From the NCBI RefSeq assembly GCF_000774145.1, contig NZ_KN322981.1, positions 219,170 to 283,169 on the forward strand: a DNA stretch of 64,000 bases, read 5' to 3'. Source of the stretch: Pseudomonas mediterranea CFBP 5447. Its GTDB lineage: Bacteria > Pseudomonadota > Gammaproteobacteria > Pseudomonadales > Pseudomonadaceae. The translations under genes were made by a program, and so were the position numbers. This document shows positions 7,716-18,195 of the stretch, piece by piece. Position 1 is the first letter of the stretch; every line of letters begins with the position of its first letter. The notes under the pieces were generated by a model. That model was not told the origin of the DNA. It did not search any database and saw only the letters and a list, made by a program, of their open reading frames with translations.

Positions 7716-9509
7716 ATGACAACAATAACAATGCGCGCCATCTTCAAGCCGCAGGCGCTGGCCGTTGCGGTGGCCTTGGGCTGCTCTGCCCAGGCGCAGG
7801 CCGTTTCATTCAATATCGGCGAGATCGAAGGCCAGTTCGATTCCTCGTTGTCCGTGGGCGCGAGCTGGGGCATGAGCGATGCCGACAAGGATTTGATCGG
7901 CACGGTCAATGGCGGTCGGGGTCAGTCTTCCACCGGTGATGATGGGCGGCTGAATTTCAAGAAGGGCGAGACCTTCTCGAAGATCTTCAAAGGGCTGCAC
8001 GACCTCGAACTCAAGTACGGTGATACTGGCGTGTTCGTGCGTGGCAAGTACTGGTATGACTTCGAGCTGAAGGATGAAAGCCGTCCGTTCAAGGACATCA
8101 GCGACAGCAATCGCAAGGAAGGCGCCAAGTCTTCCGGGGCGGAGCTTCTCGATGCCTTCGTCTACCACAACTATTCCATCGCCGATTTGCCGGGCACCGT
8201 GCGCGCCGGCAAGCAGGTGGTCAGTTGGGGGGAGAGTACCTTCATCGGTAACTCCATCAACAGCATCAACCCGGTGGACGTGTCCGCGTTCCGTCGTCCG
8301 GGTGCCGAGATCAAGGAAGGCCTGATCCCGGTGAACATGCTGTTCGCCTCCCAGGGCCTGACCGACAAGCTCACCATCGAGGGTTTCTACCAGCTTGAGT
8401 GGGACCAGACGGTGGTCGATAACTGCGGCACGTTCTTCGGCAATGACGTGGTGGCGGATGGTTGCACCAGCGGCTACACCGTGGGCAGCCCGGCCATTGC
8501 GCCGTTCGTGCCGCTGACCCAGGCGTTTGGTCAAGGGATCGAGGTATCCAGCGAAGGCGTGGTCATTCCTCGTGGCGGCGATCGTGATGCCCGTGACTCC
8601 GGCCAGTGGGGCACAGCGTTGCGCTGGCTCGGCGACGACACCGAGTACGGCTTGTACTTCATGAATTATCACAGCCGTACGCCTACTGTCGGCACCACGA
8701 CCGCAGGGACCTCAACCCTGGCGGCTTTGCCGGGAATGGTTGCGATTGCCAACGGCCTGTCCCCAGGCAGCGGTGCCGGCCTGGCCCAAAGCGTCATGCT
8801 CGGCCGCGGTCAGTACTACCTCGAATACCCCGAGGACATCCGTCTGTACGGCGCCAGCTTTTCCACCACGTTGCCCACCGGCACCGCATGGACCGGTGAA
8901 ATCAGCTATCGCCCCAACGCTCCGGTACAGCTCAATACCAACGACCTGACCCTGGCCTTGCTCAACCCGATTGCCGGTGGAGCGGCCTCACCGATCGCAA
9001 CCAGCGCGGGCGCCGACAACACCGGCTACCGCCGCAAGGAAATCACCCAGATCCAGAGCACCATGACCCACTTCTTCGATCAGGTGCTGGGCGCGGATCG
9101 CCTGACCCTGGTGGGCGAGGCGGCGGTGGTGCATGTCGGCGGGCTGGAGTCCAAGGACAAGCTGCGTTACGGCCGCGATTCGGTCTACGGCCAATACGGG
9201 TTCAACGGTGACACCGATGGCTTCGTCACCTCGACCTCGTGGGGCTATCGCGCCCGGGCGATCCTCGACTATTCCAACGTCGTCGCCGGCATCAACTTCA
9301 AACCCAACTTGTCCTGGTCCCATGACGTGGCCGGCTACGGCCCCAACGGCCTGTTCAACGAAGGTGCCAAGGCCGTCAGCCTCGGCGTCGATGCCGACTA
9401 CCGCAACACCTATACCGCCAGCCTGAGCTACACCGACTTTTTCGGCGGCGACTACAACGTCCTCAAGGATCGCGACTTCCTCGCGTTGAGCTTCGGCGTG
9501 AACTTCTGA
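7716..9509 (+). CDS. DUF1302 outer-membrane-type protein
   Basis: 597 residues. An N-terminal signal peptide (basic start, hydrophobic LAVAVALG, cleavage near AQA) precedes a DUF1302 region rich in alternating aromatic/polar strands. The C-terminus ends in ALSFGVNF, the terminal-Phe signature of outer-membrane beta-barrels. DUF1302 proteins occur in tandem with DUF1329 proteins across Pseudomonas. In P. putida the equivalent pair (PP_0765/PP_0766, from memory) was linked by fitness data to fatty-acid or ester use. Transport of a lipid-like compound across the outer membrane is a reasonable inference. The next gene starts 22 bp downstream. Confidence 0.85.
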   Translation: MTTITMRAIFKPQALAVAVALGCSAQAQAVSFNIGEIEGQFDSSLSVGASWGMSDADKDLIGTVNGGRGQSSTGDDGRLNFKKGETFSKIFKGLHDLELKYGDTGVFVRGKYWYDFELKDESRPFKDISDSNRKEGAKSSGAELLDAFVYHNYSIADLPGTVRAGKQVVSWGESTFIGNSINSINPVDVSAFRRPGAEIKEGLIPVNMLFASQGLTDKLTIEGFYQLEWDQTVVDNCGTFFGNDVVADGCTSGYTVGSPAIAPFVPLTQAFGQGIEVSSEGVVIPRGGDRDARDSGQWGTALRWLGDDTEYGLYFMNYHSRTPTVGTTTAGTSTLAALPGMVAIANGLSPGSGAGLAQSVMLGRGQYYLEYPEDIRLYGASFSTTLPTGTAWTGEISYRPNAPVQLNTNDLTLALLNPIAGGAASPIATSAGADNTGYRRKEITQIQSTMTHFFDQVLGADRLTLVGEAAVVHVGGLESKDKLRYGRDSVYGQYGFNGDTDGFVTSTSWGYRARAILDYSNVVAGINFKPNLSWSHDVAGYGPNGLFNEGAKAVSLGVDADYRNTYTASLSYTDFFGGDYNVLKDRDFLALSFGVNF

Positions 9510-9531
9510 TCTGGCTGACAAGGAAAACCCT

Positions 9532-10899
9532 ATGCGCAAGATGATCCTGCAATGCGGTGCCCTGGCCTTGAGCCTGCTGGCCGCAAACGTGATGGCGGCG
9601 GTTTCGCCGGACGAGGCGAACAAACTGGGCACCAGCCTGACGCCGCTGGGTGCGGAGAAAGCCGGTAACGCCGATGGCTCGATCCCGGCCTGGACCGGTG
9701 GCATCCCGAAAAATGCCGGTGCCGTGGACAGTAAAGGCTTCCTGGCGGATCCGTTCGCCAATGAAAAGCCGCTGTTCACCATTACTGCCGCGACTGTGGA
9801 CAAGTACAAGGACAAGCTTTCCGAAGGCCAGGTGGCGATGTTCAAACGCTACCCGGAAACCTACAAGATCCCGGTCTATCCGACCCATCGCAGCGTGGGG
9901 CTGCCGCCGGAAATCTACGAATCGGCCAAGCGCAGCGCGCTCAATGTCACCGCGATCAACGACGGTAACGGCTTGGCCAATTTCACCGGCAACCGCTACT
10001 ACGCGTTTCCGATTCCAAAGAACGGGGTGGAGGTCATCTGGAACCACATCACCCGTTATCACGGTGGCAACCTGCGGCGCATCATCACCCAGGCCACACC
10101 GCAGACCAACGGCAGCTTCACGCCGATCCGTTTCGAAGAGGAAGCTGCCGTGCCGGCCCTGATCAAGGACGCCGATCCGGAAAAAGCCAGCAACGTGCTG
10201 ACCTATTTCAAGCAGGAAGTCACCGCCCCGGCACGCCTGGCCGGCAACGTGCTGCTGGTGCATGAAACCCTCGACCAGGTGAAGGAGCCACGCCTGGCCT
10301 GGATCTACAACGCCGGCCAGCGCCGGGTGCGCCGCGCCCCACAAGTGGCCTATGACGGTCCGGGTACCGCCGCCGACGGGTTGCGCACGTCCGACAACTT
10401 CGACCTGTTCTCCGGCGCACCGGATCGCTACGACTGGAAGCTGGTCGGCAAGAAGGAAATGTACATTCCGTACAACAGCTACAAACTCGACTCACCCAAC
10501 CTCAAGTACGACGACGTGATCAAGGCCGGCCACATCAACCAGGACCTGACCCGCTACGAGTTGCATCGGGTCTGGGAAGTGATTGGTACGGTCAAGCCCA
10601 ACGAGCGGCACATCTATGCCAAGCGCCACATGTACTTCGACGAAGACAGCTGGCAGGCGGCGCTGGTGGATCACTACGACGGCCGTGGCCAATTGTGGCG
10701 CGTGGCCGAAGGGCATGCGCAGTTCTACTACGACCACCAGAACCCCGCCTATACCCTCGAAACGCTCTACGACATCATCGCCGGACGCTACATTGCGCTG
10801 GGCATGAAGAACGAAGAGAAGCACAGCTATGAGTATGGTTTCGAGGCCAGGGCAGCCGACTATACGCCAGCGGCGCTGCGTTCGAGTGGGGTTCGTTAA
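9532..10899 (+). CDS. DUF1329 periplasmic protein
   Basis: 455 residues with a classical signal peptide cleaved near ANVMAA. The mature start VSPDEANKLGTSLTPLGAEKAGN, followed by SIPAWTGG, is the DUF1329 hallmark. Family members are predicted to have a LolA/LolB-like lipid-binding fold (established for the family by structure prediction, not visible here). The gene follows DUF1302 by 22 bp and surely shares its transcript, so the two probably form a periplasm-outer membrane lipid-handling pair. A REP pair separates it from the LuxR gene. Confidence 0.85.
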   Translation: MRKMILQCGALALSLLAANVMAAVSPDEANKLGTSLTPLGAEKAGNADGSIPAWTGGIPKNAGAVDSKGFLADPFANEKPLFTITAATVDKYKDKLSEGQVAMFKRYPETYKIPVYPTHRSVGLPPEIYESAKRSALNVTAINDGNGLANFTGNRYYAFPIPKNGVEVIWNHITRYHGGNLRRIITQATPQTNGSFTPIRFEEEAAVPALIKDADPEKASNVLTYFKQEVTAPARLAGNVLLVHETLDQVKEPRLAWIYNAGQRRVRRAPQVAYDGPGTAADGLRTSDNFDLFSGAPDRYDWKLVGKKEMYIPYNSYKLDSPNLKYDDVIKAGHINQDLTRYELHRVWEVIGTVKPNERHIYAKRHMYFDEDSWQAALVDHYDGRGQLWRVAEGHAQFYYDHQNPAYTLETLYDIIAGRYIALGMKNEEKHSYEYGFEARAADYTPAALRSSGVR

Positions 10900-10921
10900 T
10901 ACTTCGTCTGCCAAGGTAACT

Positions 10922-11030
10922 TGTGGCGAGGGAGGTCTTGTGGCGAGGGAGCTTGCTCCCGCTGGAGTGCGAAGCGCTCCCAAGTTCTGGGGCTACTTCG
11001 TAGCCCAGCGGGAGCAAGCTCCCTCGCCAC
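10922..11030. repeat. REP pair (GTGGCGAGGGAGCTTGCTCCC type) with a partial third copy
   Basis: Two inverted copies of the second REP family flank a spacer. A truncated copy (GTGGCGAGGGAGG) lies directly before the left one, suggesting local slippage. It sits between the DUF1329 and LuxR genes and could act as a transcript-stabilising or attenuating structure. Confidence 0.88.
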
Positions 11031-11182
11031 AGAAGCGTGGCTCATGCGAGGTAATTGAACGACCGGCAGGGTATCCCTCCGGTCGTTTCCTTATGGGCCG
11101 CGATCAGCGCGCTGAATACTTCTCCAAAGGTCGGCGACACAGGACTAGGGTGATGAGACAACAATAAAAAGGACCCTCGCAC

Positions 11183-13735
11183 ATGACCGCCATGACCCCG
11201 TGTCCGGACCGTCCTGGATTGCTGCCGCGCCTGTCTTCGACACATGTGCCACGCCGGTCCCTGAGCGAGCCCTTGCTCACGTCCGAAGCACGGATAAAGC
11301 TGCTCTGCGCGCCGGCGGGGAGTGGCAAGAGTGCGTTGTTCGCCGAGTGTTTCCTGCAGGCTCCCGCTGGATGTCGGTTGCACTGGTTGCCGCTGGCGGG
11401 CGTGGCGCTGGACGTGAAGCAGATGTGCGAACAGTTGGCGCAGGCCCTCGGGTTGCCGGTGCTGGAGGAGGCGGCGTTGTTGTCCCATCTGGCGCGCTTG
11501 CAAACGCCGACCTGGCTGTTCCTGGACGATTATTGCCGGGTGCCCAATCCCGAGCTGGACCAGTTTCTCGACCGTCTGCTGAACGCCAGCAGCCCGGCGC
11601 TGCACCTGTGGCTCAATGGCCGGCGCCGTCCACACTGCAACTGGTTGCGCTTGTTGCTCGATGACGAGTTGCACGAATTCGACGCCAAGGCGCTGGTGTT
11701 CAGCCCTGACGATGTTCAGCCGTTGCTCGGTCATCTTCCCGAACCTCTGGCGACCCGTACGGCCCGCGAGGTAATACAGCGCAGCGGTGGCTGGTGCGCG
11801 GGCGTGCGCATCGCCTTGCTTGAGCGTTGCGAGTGGGCACGCCGCCACGCGTCGCCGGGCCGTCCCGGCACCTTGCTTGATTACCTGGAGCACGAGTTGT
11901 TCAGCGCGTTGACCCCGGACCTGGCACAGGCCTGGCGTGTGCTGGCCCATCTGCCGCGCTTCAATGCGCGGCTGTGCGAGCATTTGTTCGGTGACACGGT
12001 GGGGGCGGAATGTCTTCCCTTGTTGTTGGACCTGGGGTGCTTTATCGAACCGTGGGAACAGTCTTCGGACTGGTTGCAGATATTCCCGGCCCTGGCCCGG
12101 CTGGTGCGTGAGGAGCCGTGGCCGCAAGGGCGTTCCTGGCATCGACGGGCCTGCCAGTGGTTCGCCGCCGAGCAGGATTGGCCCATGGCGTTCGAGCAGG
12201 CGATGTTGGCTGAAGAGTTCGAGACCGCCGTCAGCTTCTTGCAACACCTGAGCTTCGAGCACGTCTTGCAGCGTCGCACCGTGGTGCTGTTACTGGACTT
12301 GCACGATCGACAGGGCGAAGCGCTGACGCTGGGTACGCCACAATCGGTGGGTTTGGTCACGGCCGCGCTGTTGTTCGCCGGACGCTTCGACCAGGCATCG
12401 GCGTGTATCGAGCAACTGTCCAGGTTCGCACCCCAGCCCAAGGCCTGCCAGCAGCGCCAATTGGTCGCGCGGTGGCAGGTCCTCAGTGGCTGGTTGTGGC
12501 ACCTGGCAGGTGAAGGTGATCAGGCGAACGAACATTTTCTGCAAGCCCAGAGCAGCCTGGACCCGGAGGCCTGGGCTTCACGGCTGCTGTGCCAGTCGGG
12601 ACTGACCCAACAGGCGTTGCTCAAGGGCGAGCTGGCGTCGGCACAGTGGATCAATCGCCAGGCGCTATGCCTGGCGCGTGCACAGGGCTCGCTGGTGTTC
12701 GAGGGGTTATTGGAGCTGGATCACGCCCAATTGCTGGAGCAACGCGGCGCGCCCCATCGGGCCGACGATCTGCTGAGCGAGATCCAGGCGTTGCTCGATA
12801 AGCCAGGTCAGGACTTTTCCCCGTTGCTGGGACGCATTGCCCTGCGACGTGGGCGCCTGGCATTGCGCATGGGGTTTGAAGAGCAGGCAGCGGAGCAGTT
12901 TCAAGCGGGCCTGGAAACGAGTTTGCACAGCCAGGACAAACAAGTGCTCTATGGCTTTCTCGGCAAGGCCAGCCTGGCCGCCAACCAGGGCGACTACGGC
13001 GAGGCTTTCGTGCAACTGCGTGAAGCCGAGCGGGTCATGCAGCAGCGGCATATTCCCGATACCGTGTATCGCGGTGTATTGCTGCAGACCAGTTGCCAGT
13101 TCTGGTTGCAACAAGGCCGCCCGGAGCTGGCCCATGAAGCGTTGACCCGGGTCTTGCGGCATTTTCGCGGCCCACAAGCCAAACACGCGCCGCCAGCGAC
13201 CCTGGAATTGATTCCGCGACTTGAATACTTACAGGTACTGGCCGAGGTCTACCTGCAGCGGGGGCAGGATCCGCAGGGCCGATTGCAGGTCATGATTGCC
13301 CAGGCGCAGTCCTGTGGCATGCACGGGCTGGAAACCGAGCTGCATCTGGCGTTGGCCGAAGTCGTCTGGCTATCCGGGGATCATTCCCAGGCCCGTGCCC
13401 TGATGCAGGAAGGCCTGGAGCGAGTCGCCTGTTGGCGCGCCCACCAAGCTTTGTGCGAGCTGCGTCTGCGCCAGCCGGAACTGTTGCGTTGGACACAAAC
13501 CGTAGAGCCCGTCGGACAGCCGGTGACTGGCAGCGAAGAAACGTTGCTCAGCCAGCGAGAGTTGGAAGTCCTGGGACTGATTGCCCAAGGTTATTCCAAC
13601 CAGCAGATTGCCGAACAACTGTTCATATCGTTGCACACGGTAAAAACCCACGCGCGGCGGATACATAGCAAACTGGGCGTGCAGCGACGTACCCAGGCGG
13701 TGGCGAAGGCCAAGGTCATGGGCGTCATGAGTTAG
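11183..13735 (+). CDS. LuxR-family ATP-dependent regulator (LAL/MalT-type)
   Basis: 850 residues. A P-loop (APAGSGKS, 43-50) opens an NTPase domain; the middle (about 330-760) is helical and TPR-like; the C-terminus (about 785-850) is a LuxR helix-turn-helix with [22 protein letters not shown] and [14 protein letters not shown]. This is the MalT plan: an ATP-dependent activator sensing a small inducer. A good ribosome binding site (AAAGGA) precedes the ATG. In P. putida a LuxR gene follows the DUF1302/DUF1329 pair in the same order, so it probably controls that pair. Inducer unknown. Confidence 0.88.
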   Translation: MTAMTPCPDRPGLLPRLSSTHVPRRSLSEPLLTSEARIKLLCAPAGSGKSALFAECFLQAPAGCRLHWLPLAGVALDVKQMCEQLAQALGLPVLEEAALLSHLARLQTPTWLFLDDYCRVPNPELDQFLDRLLNASSPALHLWLNGRRRPHCNWLRLLLDDELHEFDAKALVFSPDDVQPLLGHLPEPLATRTAREVIQRSGGWCAGVRIALLERCEWARRHASPGRPGTLLDYLEHELFSALTPDLAQAWRVLAHLPRFNARLCEHLFGDTVGAECLPLLLDLGCFIEPWEQSSDWLQIFPALARLVREEPWPQGRSWHRRACQWFAAEQDWPMAFEQAMLAEEFETAVSFLQHLSFEHVLQRRTVVLLLDLHDRQGEALTLGTPQSVGLVTAALLFAGRFDQASACIEQLSRFAPQPKACQQRQLVARWQVLSGWLWHLAGEGDQANEHFLQAQSSLDPEAWASRLLCQSGLTQQALLKGELASAQWINRQALCLARAQGSLVFEGLLELDHAQLLEQRGAPHRADDLLSEIQALLDKPGQDFSPLLGRIALRRGRLALRMGFEEQAAEQFQAGLETSLHSQDKQVLYGFLGKASLAANQGDYGEAFVQLREAERVMQQRHIPDTVYRGVLLQTSCQFWLQQGRPELAHEALTRVLRHFRGPQAKHAPPATLELIPRLEYLQVLAEVYLQRGQDPQGRLQVMIAQAQSCGMHGLETELHLALAEVVWLSGDHSQARALMQEGLERVACWRAHQALCELRLRQPELLRWTQTVEPVGQPVTGSEETLLSQRELEVLGLIAQGYSNQQIAEQLFISLHTVKTHARRIHSKLGVQRRTQAVAKAKVMGVMS

Positions 13736-13969
13736 TATCACGAGTCCGATTTTTCGATCAGGACACGGTTTTGAGATAACTGTTTGCAAGTCTTCACGCA
13801 CGCTTACATTTGCCTTTTCGCGATAAGCACGGGCCCTGGTGTATAACGAACTTGTTGAAGTTACGCGGGTTGTTCTACCCGCTCGCTTTATCAGTTGAGC
13901 CCTGCTTGGGCGAACATCAATAACGAATCGAACAGGACGTTCGAACGAAATGACAAGACAAGGATGCTT
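13736..13969 (+). promoter_or_regulatory. Leader region of the unknown gene at 13970, with a small hairpin
   Basis: No reading frame of note. GCGGGT and ACCCGC around 13866-13884 form a small hairpin, and a second inverted pair (GCCCTGC/GGGCG) lies near 13900. The two could fold in the leader of the downstream gene. No consensus promoter stands out. Confidence 0.25.
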
Positions 13970-14671
13970 ATGAATCTGCAGCTGTTTTCCTCTCACTCCG
14001 AAAGGCTTCTCGCGCTCAAGAAAACCCGTGTGGACTTTGCCGTACGGGTACTGTTGGGCCAGGCTCTGGAGGCCCGCGGAATCAATCCCCACGCCAACTA
14101 CCTGACGACCTTGGTCGATGTTTCGAGCGCAAAGGTCCACTCTTCCGAGACTTTGTTCGATGTCGCGCTGGGTTGCGTCGAAGAACAAGTGTTGCCTCAT
14201 TACACCCAAGGACTCAGCAATGTGTTCAGCAAGCGTTATTCCTTCGCCGATGAGGACCGGACAAAGACTCTGGACCTGATCGAGTTTGAACGCATTGTCA
14301 TGGAGATCGTGACCGGCCTTGCCGAAAGCCCCTCAATGGATCTGTCTTGGCGCACCATCAAGCCGCTGACGATTGAAGATCTTCAGCAGGCGTTGAACAG
14401 GCATCTGCCCGACGTGGATCCCGATGAAGTCTACGTCACCAGTTTTGTCAGCCACGGCTTCGGCGAACGGGTGGTGTCGTCCTCTCAAAATCTGGCTGGA
14501 TATCTGCTGGGCCATTTCGAACAGGATGAAATTCCTTACCACTCGAACGGCAGTCACCAGGCGATTCATGCCGTCGCCTTCAGTGGGCCCGACGAACATC
14601 TGCATCCCTGGCTGACCACCGCGCATATCAATGACTTACTGATCCGGATGGTTCCGGACTTGCTGGGCTGA
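13970..14671 (+). CDS. Unknown protein, possibly related to the dermonecrotic-toxin-type DUF6543 family
   Basis: 233 residues. I do not recognise a family with confidence. The stretches RVLLGQALEARGINP, then DPDEVYVTSFVSHGF, resemble the helical N-terminal module found in large Pseudomonas 'dermonecrotic toxin' proteins, but here only a short stand-alone protein is encoded. No signal peptide or membrane segment. The ATG at 13970 has ACAAGG seven bases upstream and is preferred over the ATG at 13964. Its 3' end overlaps the convergent hmgR gene by 36 bp, which is unusual for this otherwise tidy region. Confidence 0.55.
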   Translation: MNLQLFSSHSERLLALKKTRVDFAVRVLLGQALEARGINPHANYLTTLVDVSSAKVHSSETLFDVALGCVEEQVLPHYTQGLSNVFSKRYSFADEDRTKTLDLIEFERIVMEIVTGLAESPSMDLSWRTIKPLTIEDLQQALNRHLPDVDPDEVYVTSFVSHGFGERVVSSSQNLAGYLLGHFEQDEIPYHSNGSHQAIHAVAFSGPDEHLHPWLTTAHINDLLIRMVPDLLG

Positions 14672-15457
14672 TCCCGGGCCGGACTCATACCCCATCCGCC
14701 AACTCACGGCCCGGGTCGCCGCCAACAGTCGTTGGGCCGCAGGGCCATTCTCATCGGCATGGAACAATGAGGTCGGGCCGACGATGGTCATGACGGCCGT
14801 TATCTGGCCGACGGCATTGAAGACCGGTGCGGAAAGGGCGTCCACGCCCGGCATCAGCAAGCCATGCACATGGTGCAGTCCTCGACCGCGGATCTGCTCG
14901 CACAAGGACGCATAGGTGCGGTCGTCGGCCAGCGCATGATTGCCGGTGCCCGCCACTTCCTGCTCTCGCAAGCCGATGGTCTCGCGTTCCGGCAGATAGG
15001 CGCTGAACACCAGTCCGGTGGAGGAACTGAGCAGCGGCAATACCGAACCCAGTTGCGTCACTACGGTCACGGCGCGCACGGCGGGTTCGATCCGCACCAC
15101 GGTCGCACCGTGATTGCCCCACACGGCCAGGAAACAGGTTTCGTTCAAGTCATCCCGCAGCTCCGCCAGAGGCAGGGCGGCCACTTGCAGCACATCCATG
15201 CCGTTCAGCGCCGCCAGGCCCACCCGCAGGGCTTCGCGCCCCAAACCGTAATGGTTGGTGGCAGTGTTCTGTTCGGCGAAACCGCTGGCGATCAAGGCCT
15301 GCAGGTAACGGTGGACCTTGCTCGCCGGCATCTGCACGTGTTCGGCCAGGCGCGACAGCGACGTGGAGGGAGAGAGTTCGGCCAGGGCTTTGAGAATGTC
15401 GGTGCCGACTTCGGCCGAGCGGACTTTCTGTTTGCCGTTATTGAGCGGGGTTTCCAT
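14636..15457 (-). CDS. hmgR: IclR-family repressor of homogentisate catabolism, HmgR
   Basis: 273 residues: an N-terminal winged helix (about 14-75; SLSRLAEHVQMPASKVHRYLQAL is the recognition region) and an IclR effector-binding domain (about 90-260). It is divergent from hmgA with 117 bp between starts. In P. putida HmgR represses hmgABC and is released by homogentisate; the gene position and a 17-bp palindrome before hmgA support the same role. The last dozen residues (from about GPGSAQQ) run across the convergent unknown gene and may be a poorly conserved tail. Confidence 0.88.
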   Translation of the reverse strand: METPLNNGKQKVRSAEVGTDILKALAELSPSTSLSRLAEHVQMPASKVHRYLQALIASGFAEQNTATNHYGLGREALRVGLAALNGMDVLQVAALPLAELRDDLNETCFLAVWGNHGATVVRIEPAVRAVTVVTQLGSVLPLLSSSTGLVFSAYLPERETIGLREQEVAGTGNHALADDRTYASLCEQIRGRGLHHVHGLLMPGVDALSAPVFNAVGQITAVMTIVGPTSLFHADENGPAAQRLLAATRAVSWRMGYESGPGSAQQVRNHPDQ

Positions 15458-15519
15458 GGGGGGCGCCGGATCCGGGAGCGAATGGGCGTCTTTATAGCTT
15501 GACGGTCGTCGTCGAGCAA

Positions 15520-15545
15520 ATTACGTTATGCGTAATCGAATTACG
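15520..15545. promoter_or_regulatory. Putative HmgR operator before hmgA
   Basis: ATTACGTTATGCGTAAT (15520-15536) is a perfect 17-bp palindrome with ATTACG arms. Another ATTACG half-site follows at 15540-15545. It lies 38 bp before the hmgA start in the hmgR-hmgA divergent gap, where an IclR repressor would block hmgA transcription. Binding itself is inference. Confidence 0.7.
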
Positions 15546-15574
15546 ATAAAAGCAACAGGTGTTCAGGAGGCTTC

Positions 15575-16879
15575 ATGAACCTCGATTCCACAGCGTCCGA
15601 GCTGGCCTACCAATCAGGCTTCGGCAATGAATTTGCCAGCGAAGCGCTGCCCGGCGCGCTGCCTGCCGGCCAGAACTCTCCGCAGAAGGCCCCGTATGGT
15701 CTCTACGCCGAGTTGTTTTCCGGTACGGCGTTCACCATGGCGCGCAGCGAGGCGCGGCGTACCTGGATGTATCGCATCCGGCCATCGGCCAACCATCCGG
15801 CTTTCGTCAAGCTGGAACGTCAGCTGGCCGGTGGAGCGCTGGGCGAGGTCACCCCCAATCGCCTGCGCTGGAACCCGCTGGACATCCCTGCCGAACCCAC
15901 TGACTTCATCGACGGGCTGGTGCGCATGGCGGCCAATGCCGGCCAGGACAAGCCCGCCGGCATCAGCATCTTTCACTACCGGGCCAACCGTTCCATGGAG
16001 CGGGTGTTCTTCAATGCCGACGGCGAATGGCTGATCGTGCCGCAATCGGGGCGACTGCGGATCGTCACCGAGCTGGGGATGCTGGAGCTGGCGCCGCTGG
16101 AAATCGCCGTGTTGCCTCGCGGTCTGAAATTTCGCGTCGAGCTGCTCGATCCGCGGGCTCGCGGCTACCTCGCCGAGAACCATGGCGCGCCGTTGCGCCT
16201 GCCTGATCTCGGCCCCATCGGCAGTAACGGCCTGGCCAACCCACGGGACTTCCTGGCGCCGATCGCGCATTACGAGAACCTCTCGCAGCCGACTACGCTG
16301 GTACAGAAGTTCCTCGGTGAGTTGTGGGCTTGCGAACTGGATCATTCGCCGTTCGACGTTGTGGCCTGGCACGGCAACAACGTGCCGTACAAGTACGACC
16401 TGCGCCGGTTCAACACTATCGGCACGGTCAGCTTCGATCATCCGGACCCTTCGATCTTCACGGTATTGACCTCGCCTACCAGCGTCCATGGCCTGGCCAA
16501 CCTCGATTTCGTGATCTTCCCGCCGCGCTGGATGGTGGCGGAAAAAACCTTCCGTCCACCGTGGTTCCACCGCAACCTGATGAACGAGTTCATGGGGCTG
16601 ATCCAGGGCGCCTACGATGCCAAGGCCGAGGGTTTCTTGCCGGGTGGCGCGTCCTTGCACAGTTGCATGAGTGCCCATGGTCCGGACGGCGAAACCTGCA
16701 CCAAGGCGATCAATGCCGAGCTGACCCCGGTGAAAATCGATAACACCATGGCCTTCATGTTCGAAACCAGCCAGGTGCTGCGTCCGAGCCGTTTCGCCCT
16801 GGACTGCCCGCAACTGCAAACCGACTACGATGCCTGTTGGGCTTCGCTGCCCGTCACGTTCGACCCGACCCGGAGATAA
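15575..16879 (+). CDS. hmgA: Homogentisate 1,2-dioxygenase
   Basis: 434 residues, full family length. The iron centre is visible in [11 protein letters not shown] (His and Glu ligands) and AHGPDGE (His ligand); the N-terminus [21 protein letters not shown] is the family signature. It opens the ring of homogentisate to maleylacetoacetate in tyrosine and phenylalanine breakdown. AGGAGG stands directly at the right distance from the ATG. First gene of an operon; the stop is two bases from the fumarylacetoacetase start. Confidence 0.97.
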   Translation: MNLDSTASELAYQSGFGNEFASEALPGALPAGQNSPQKAPYGLYAELFSGTAFTMARSEARRTWMYRIRPSANHPAFVKLERQLAGGALGEVTPNRLRWNPLDIPAEPTDFIDGLVRMAANAGQDKPAGISIFHYRANRSMERVFFNADGEWLIVPQSGRLRIVTELGMLELAPLEIAVLPRGLKFRVELLDPRARGYLAENHGAPLRLPDLGPIGSNGLANPRDFLAPIAHYENLSQPTTLVQKFLGELWACELDHSPFDVVAWHGNNVPYKYDLRRFNTIGTVSFDHPDPSIFTVLTSPTSVHGLANLDFVIFPPRWMVAEKTFRPPWFHRNLMNEFMGLIQGAYDAKAEGFLPGGASLHSCMSAHGPDGETCTKAINAELTPVKIDNTMAFMFETSQVLRPSRFALDCPQLQTDYDACWASLPVTFDPTRR

Positions 16880-16881
16880 TC

Positions 16882-18186
16882 ATGACCCAAGTTTCCCCTG
16901 CCCGTAGCTGGGTTGCTTCCGCCAATGGCCATGCCGATTTCCCGCTGCAGAACCTGCCGCTGGGGATCTTCAGCGTCGGCGGTGGTGCTCCCCGTAGCGG
17001 TGTTGCCATTGGCGATCATGTATTCGATTTGCAGGCTGCGTTGCAGGCCGGCCTGTTCGATGGCGCGGCGCGTGAAGCCGTCGAAGCCATGAGCGGCGGC
17101 CAGTTGAACGCATTCTTCGAGCTGGGCCGCAATGCCCGGGTGGCCTTGCGCGAACGGCTGCTGGCCTTGCTGGGCGAAGACAGTGCGCAACGCGAGCAGA
17201 TCCTGGCCCAAGGGGCAAGGATGCTTCCCCTGGCGACGGATTGCCAGATGCACCTGCCGGCGAAAATCAACGACTACACCGACTTCTACGTCGGCATCGA
17301 ACATGCGCAGAATGTCGGCAAGCTGTTCCGTCCCGACAACCCGCTGTTGCCCAACTACAAATACGTGCCCATCGGTTACCACGGTCGCGCCTCGACCATC
17401 CGCCCGTCCGGCACCGACGTGCGCCGCCCCAAGGGCCAGACCCTGCCCGCCGGCCAGGCTGAACCGACCTTCGGCCCCTGCGCGCGGCTGGACTACGAGC
17501 TGGAGCTGGGGATCTGGATCGGCAAGGGCAATGCACTGGGCGAGCCTATCGCCATCGGTGACGCCGCCGAGCACATCGGCGGGTTCTGCCTGCTCAACGA
17601 TTGGTCGGCGCGGGACATCCAGGCCTGGGAATACCAACCCCTTGGGCCTTTTCTGTCGAAGAGCTTCCTGACCAGTATTTCGCCGTGGGTCGTGACGGCC
17701 GAAGCCCTCGAACCATTCCGTCGTCCTCAACCGGCGCGGCCGGCAGGCGATCCGCAACCGCTGCCGTACCTGCTGGACAAGCGTGACCAGGACGGCGGTG
17801 CCTTTGATATCGAACTGGAAGTCCTGCTGCTGACCGAAACCATGCGCGAGCAGAACCTGCCGGCCCATCGCCTGACCTTGAGCAACACCCGCTACATGTA
17901 TTGGACCGTGGCGCAGATGGTCGCGCACCACAGCGTCAATGGCTGCCAGTTGCAGGCCGGCGACTTGTTCGGCTCGGGCACTTTGTCGGGGCCGGAAAAC
18001 GGCCAGTTCGGCAGCTTGCTGGAGATCACCGAAGGCGGCAAGAAACCCGTTGAACTGGCGTCCGGTGAAGTGCGCAAATTCCTCGAGGATGGCGACGAAA
18101 TCATCCTGCGGGCCCGTTGCAGCCGTGAGGGTGTCGCTTCCATCGGTTTCGGCGAATGCCGGGGCAAGATCCTGCCGGCGCGGTGA
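16882..18186 (+). CDS. hmgB: Fumarylacetoacetase
   Basis: 434 residues from the ATG at 16882, two bases after hmgA. Metal and active-site motifs of the FAH fold are all present: YTDFYVGIEHA (Asp and catalytic His), DYELELGIWIG (two Glu) and NDWSARDIQAWEY (Asp). It hydrolyses fumarylacetoacetate to fumarate and acetoacetate, the last step of the pathway. The frame is open 45 bp further upstream into hmgA, but the homologous N-terminus begins here. Also called fahA. Confidence 0.96.
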   Translation: MTQVSPARSWVASANGHADFPLQNLPLGIFSVGGGAPRSGVAIGDHVFDLQAALQAGLFDGAAREAVEAMSGGQLNAFFELGRNARVALRERLLALLGEDSAQREQILAQGARMLPLATDCQMHLPAKINDYTDFYVGIEHAQNVGKLFRPDNPLLPNYKYVPIGYHGRASTIRPSGTDVRRPKGQTLPAGQAEPTFGPCARLDYELELGIWIGKGNALGEPIAIGDAAEHIGGFCLLNDWSARDIQAWEYQPLGPFLSKSFLTSISPWVVTAEALEPFRRPQPARPAGDPQPLPYLLDKRDQDGGAFDIELEVLLLTETMREQNLPAHRLTLSNTRYMYWTVAQMVAHHSVNGCQLQAGDLFGSGTLSGPENGQFGSLLEITEGGKKPVELASGEVRKFLEDGDEIILRARCSREGVASIGFGECRGKILPAR

Positions 18187-18195
18187 GGAGCAAGC

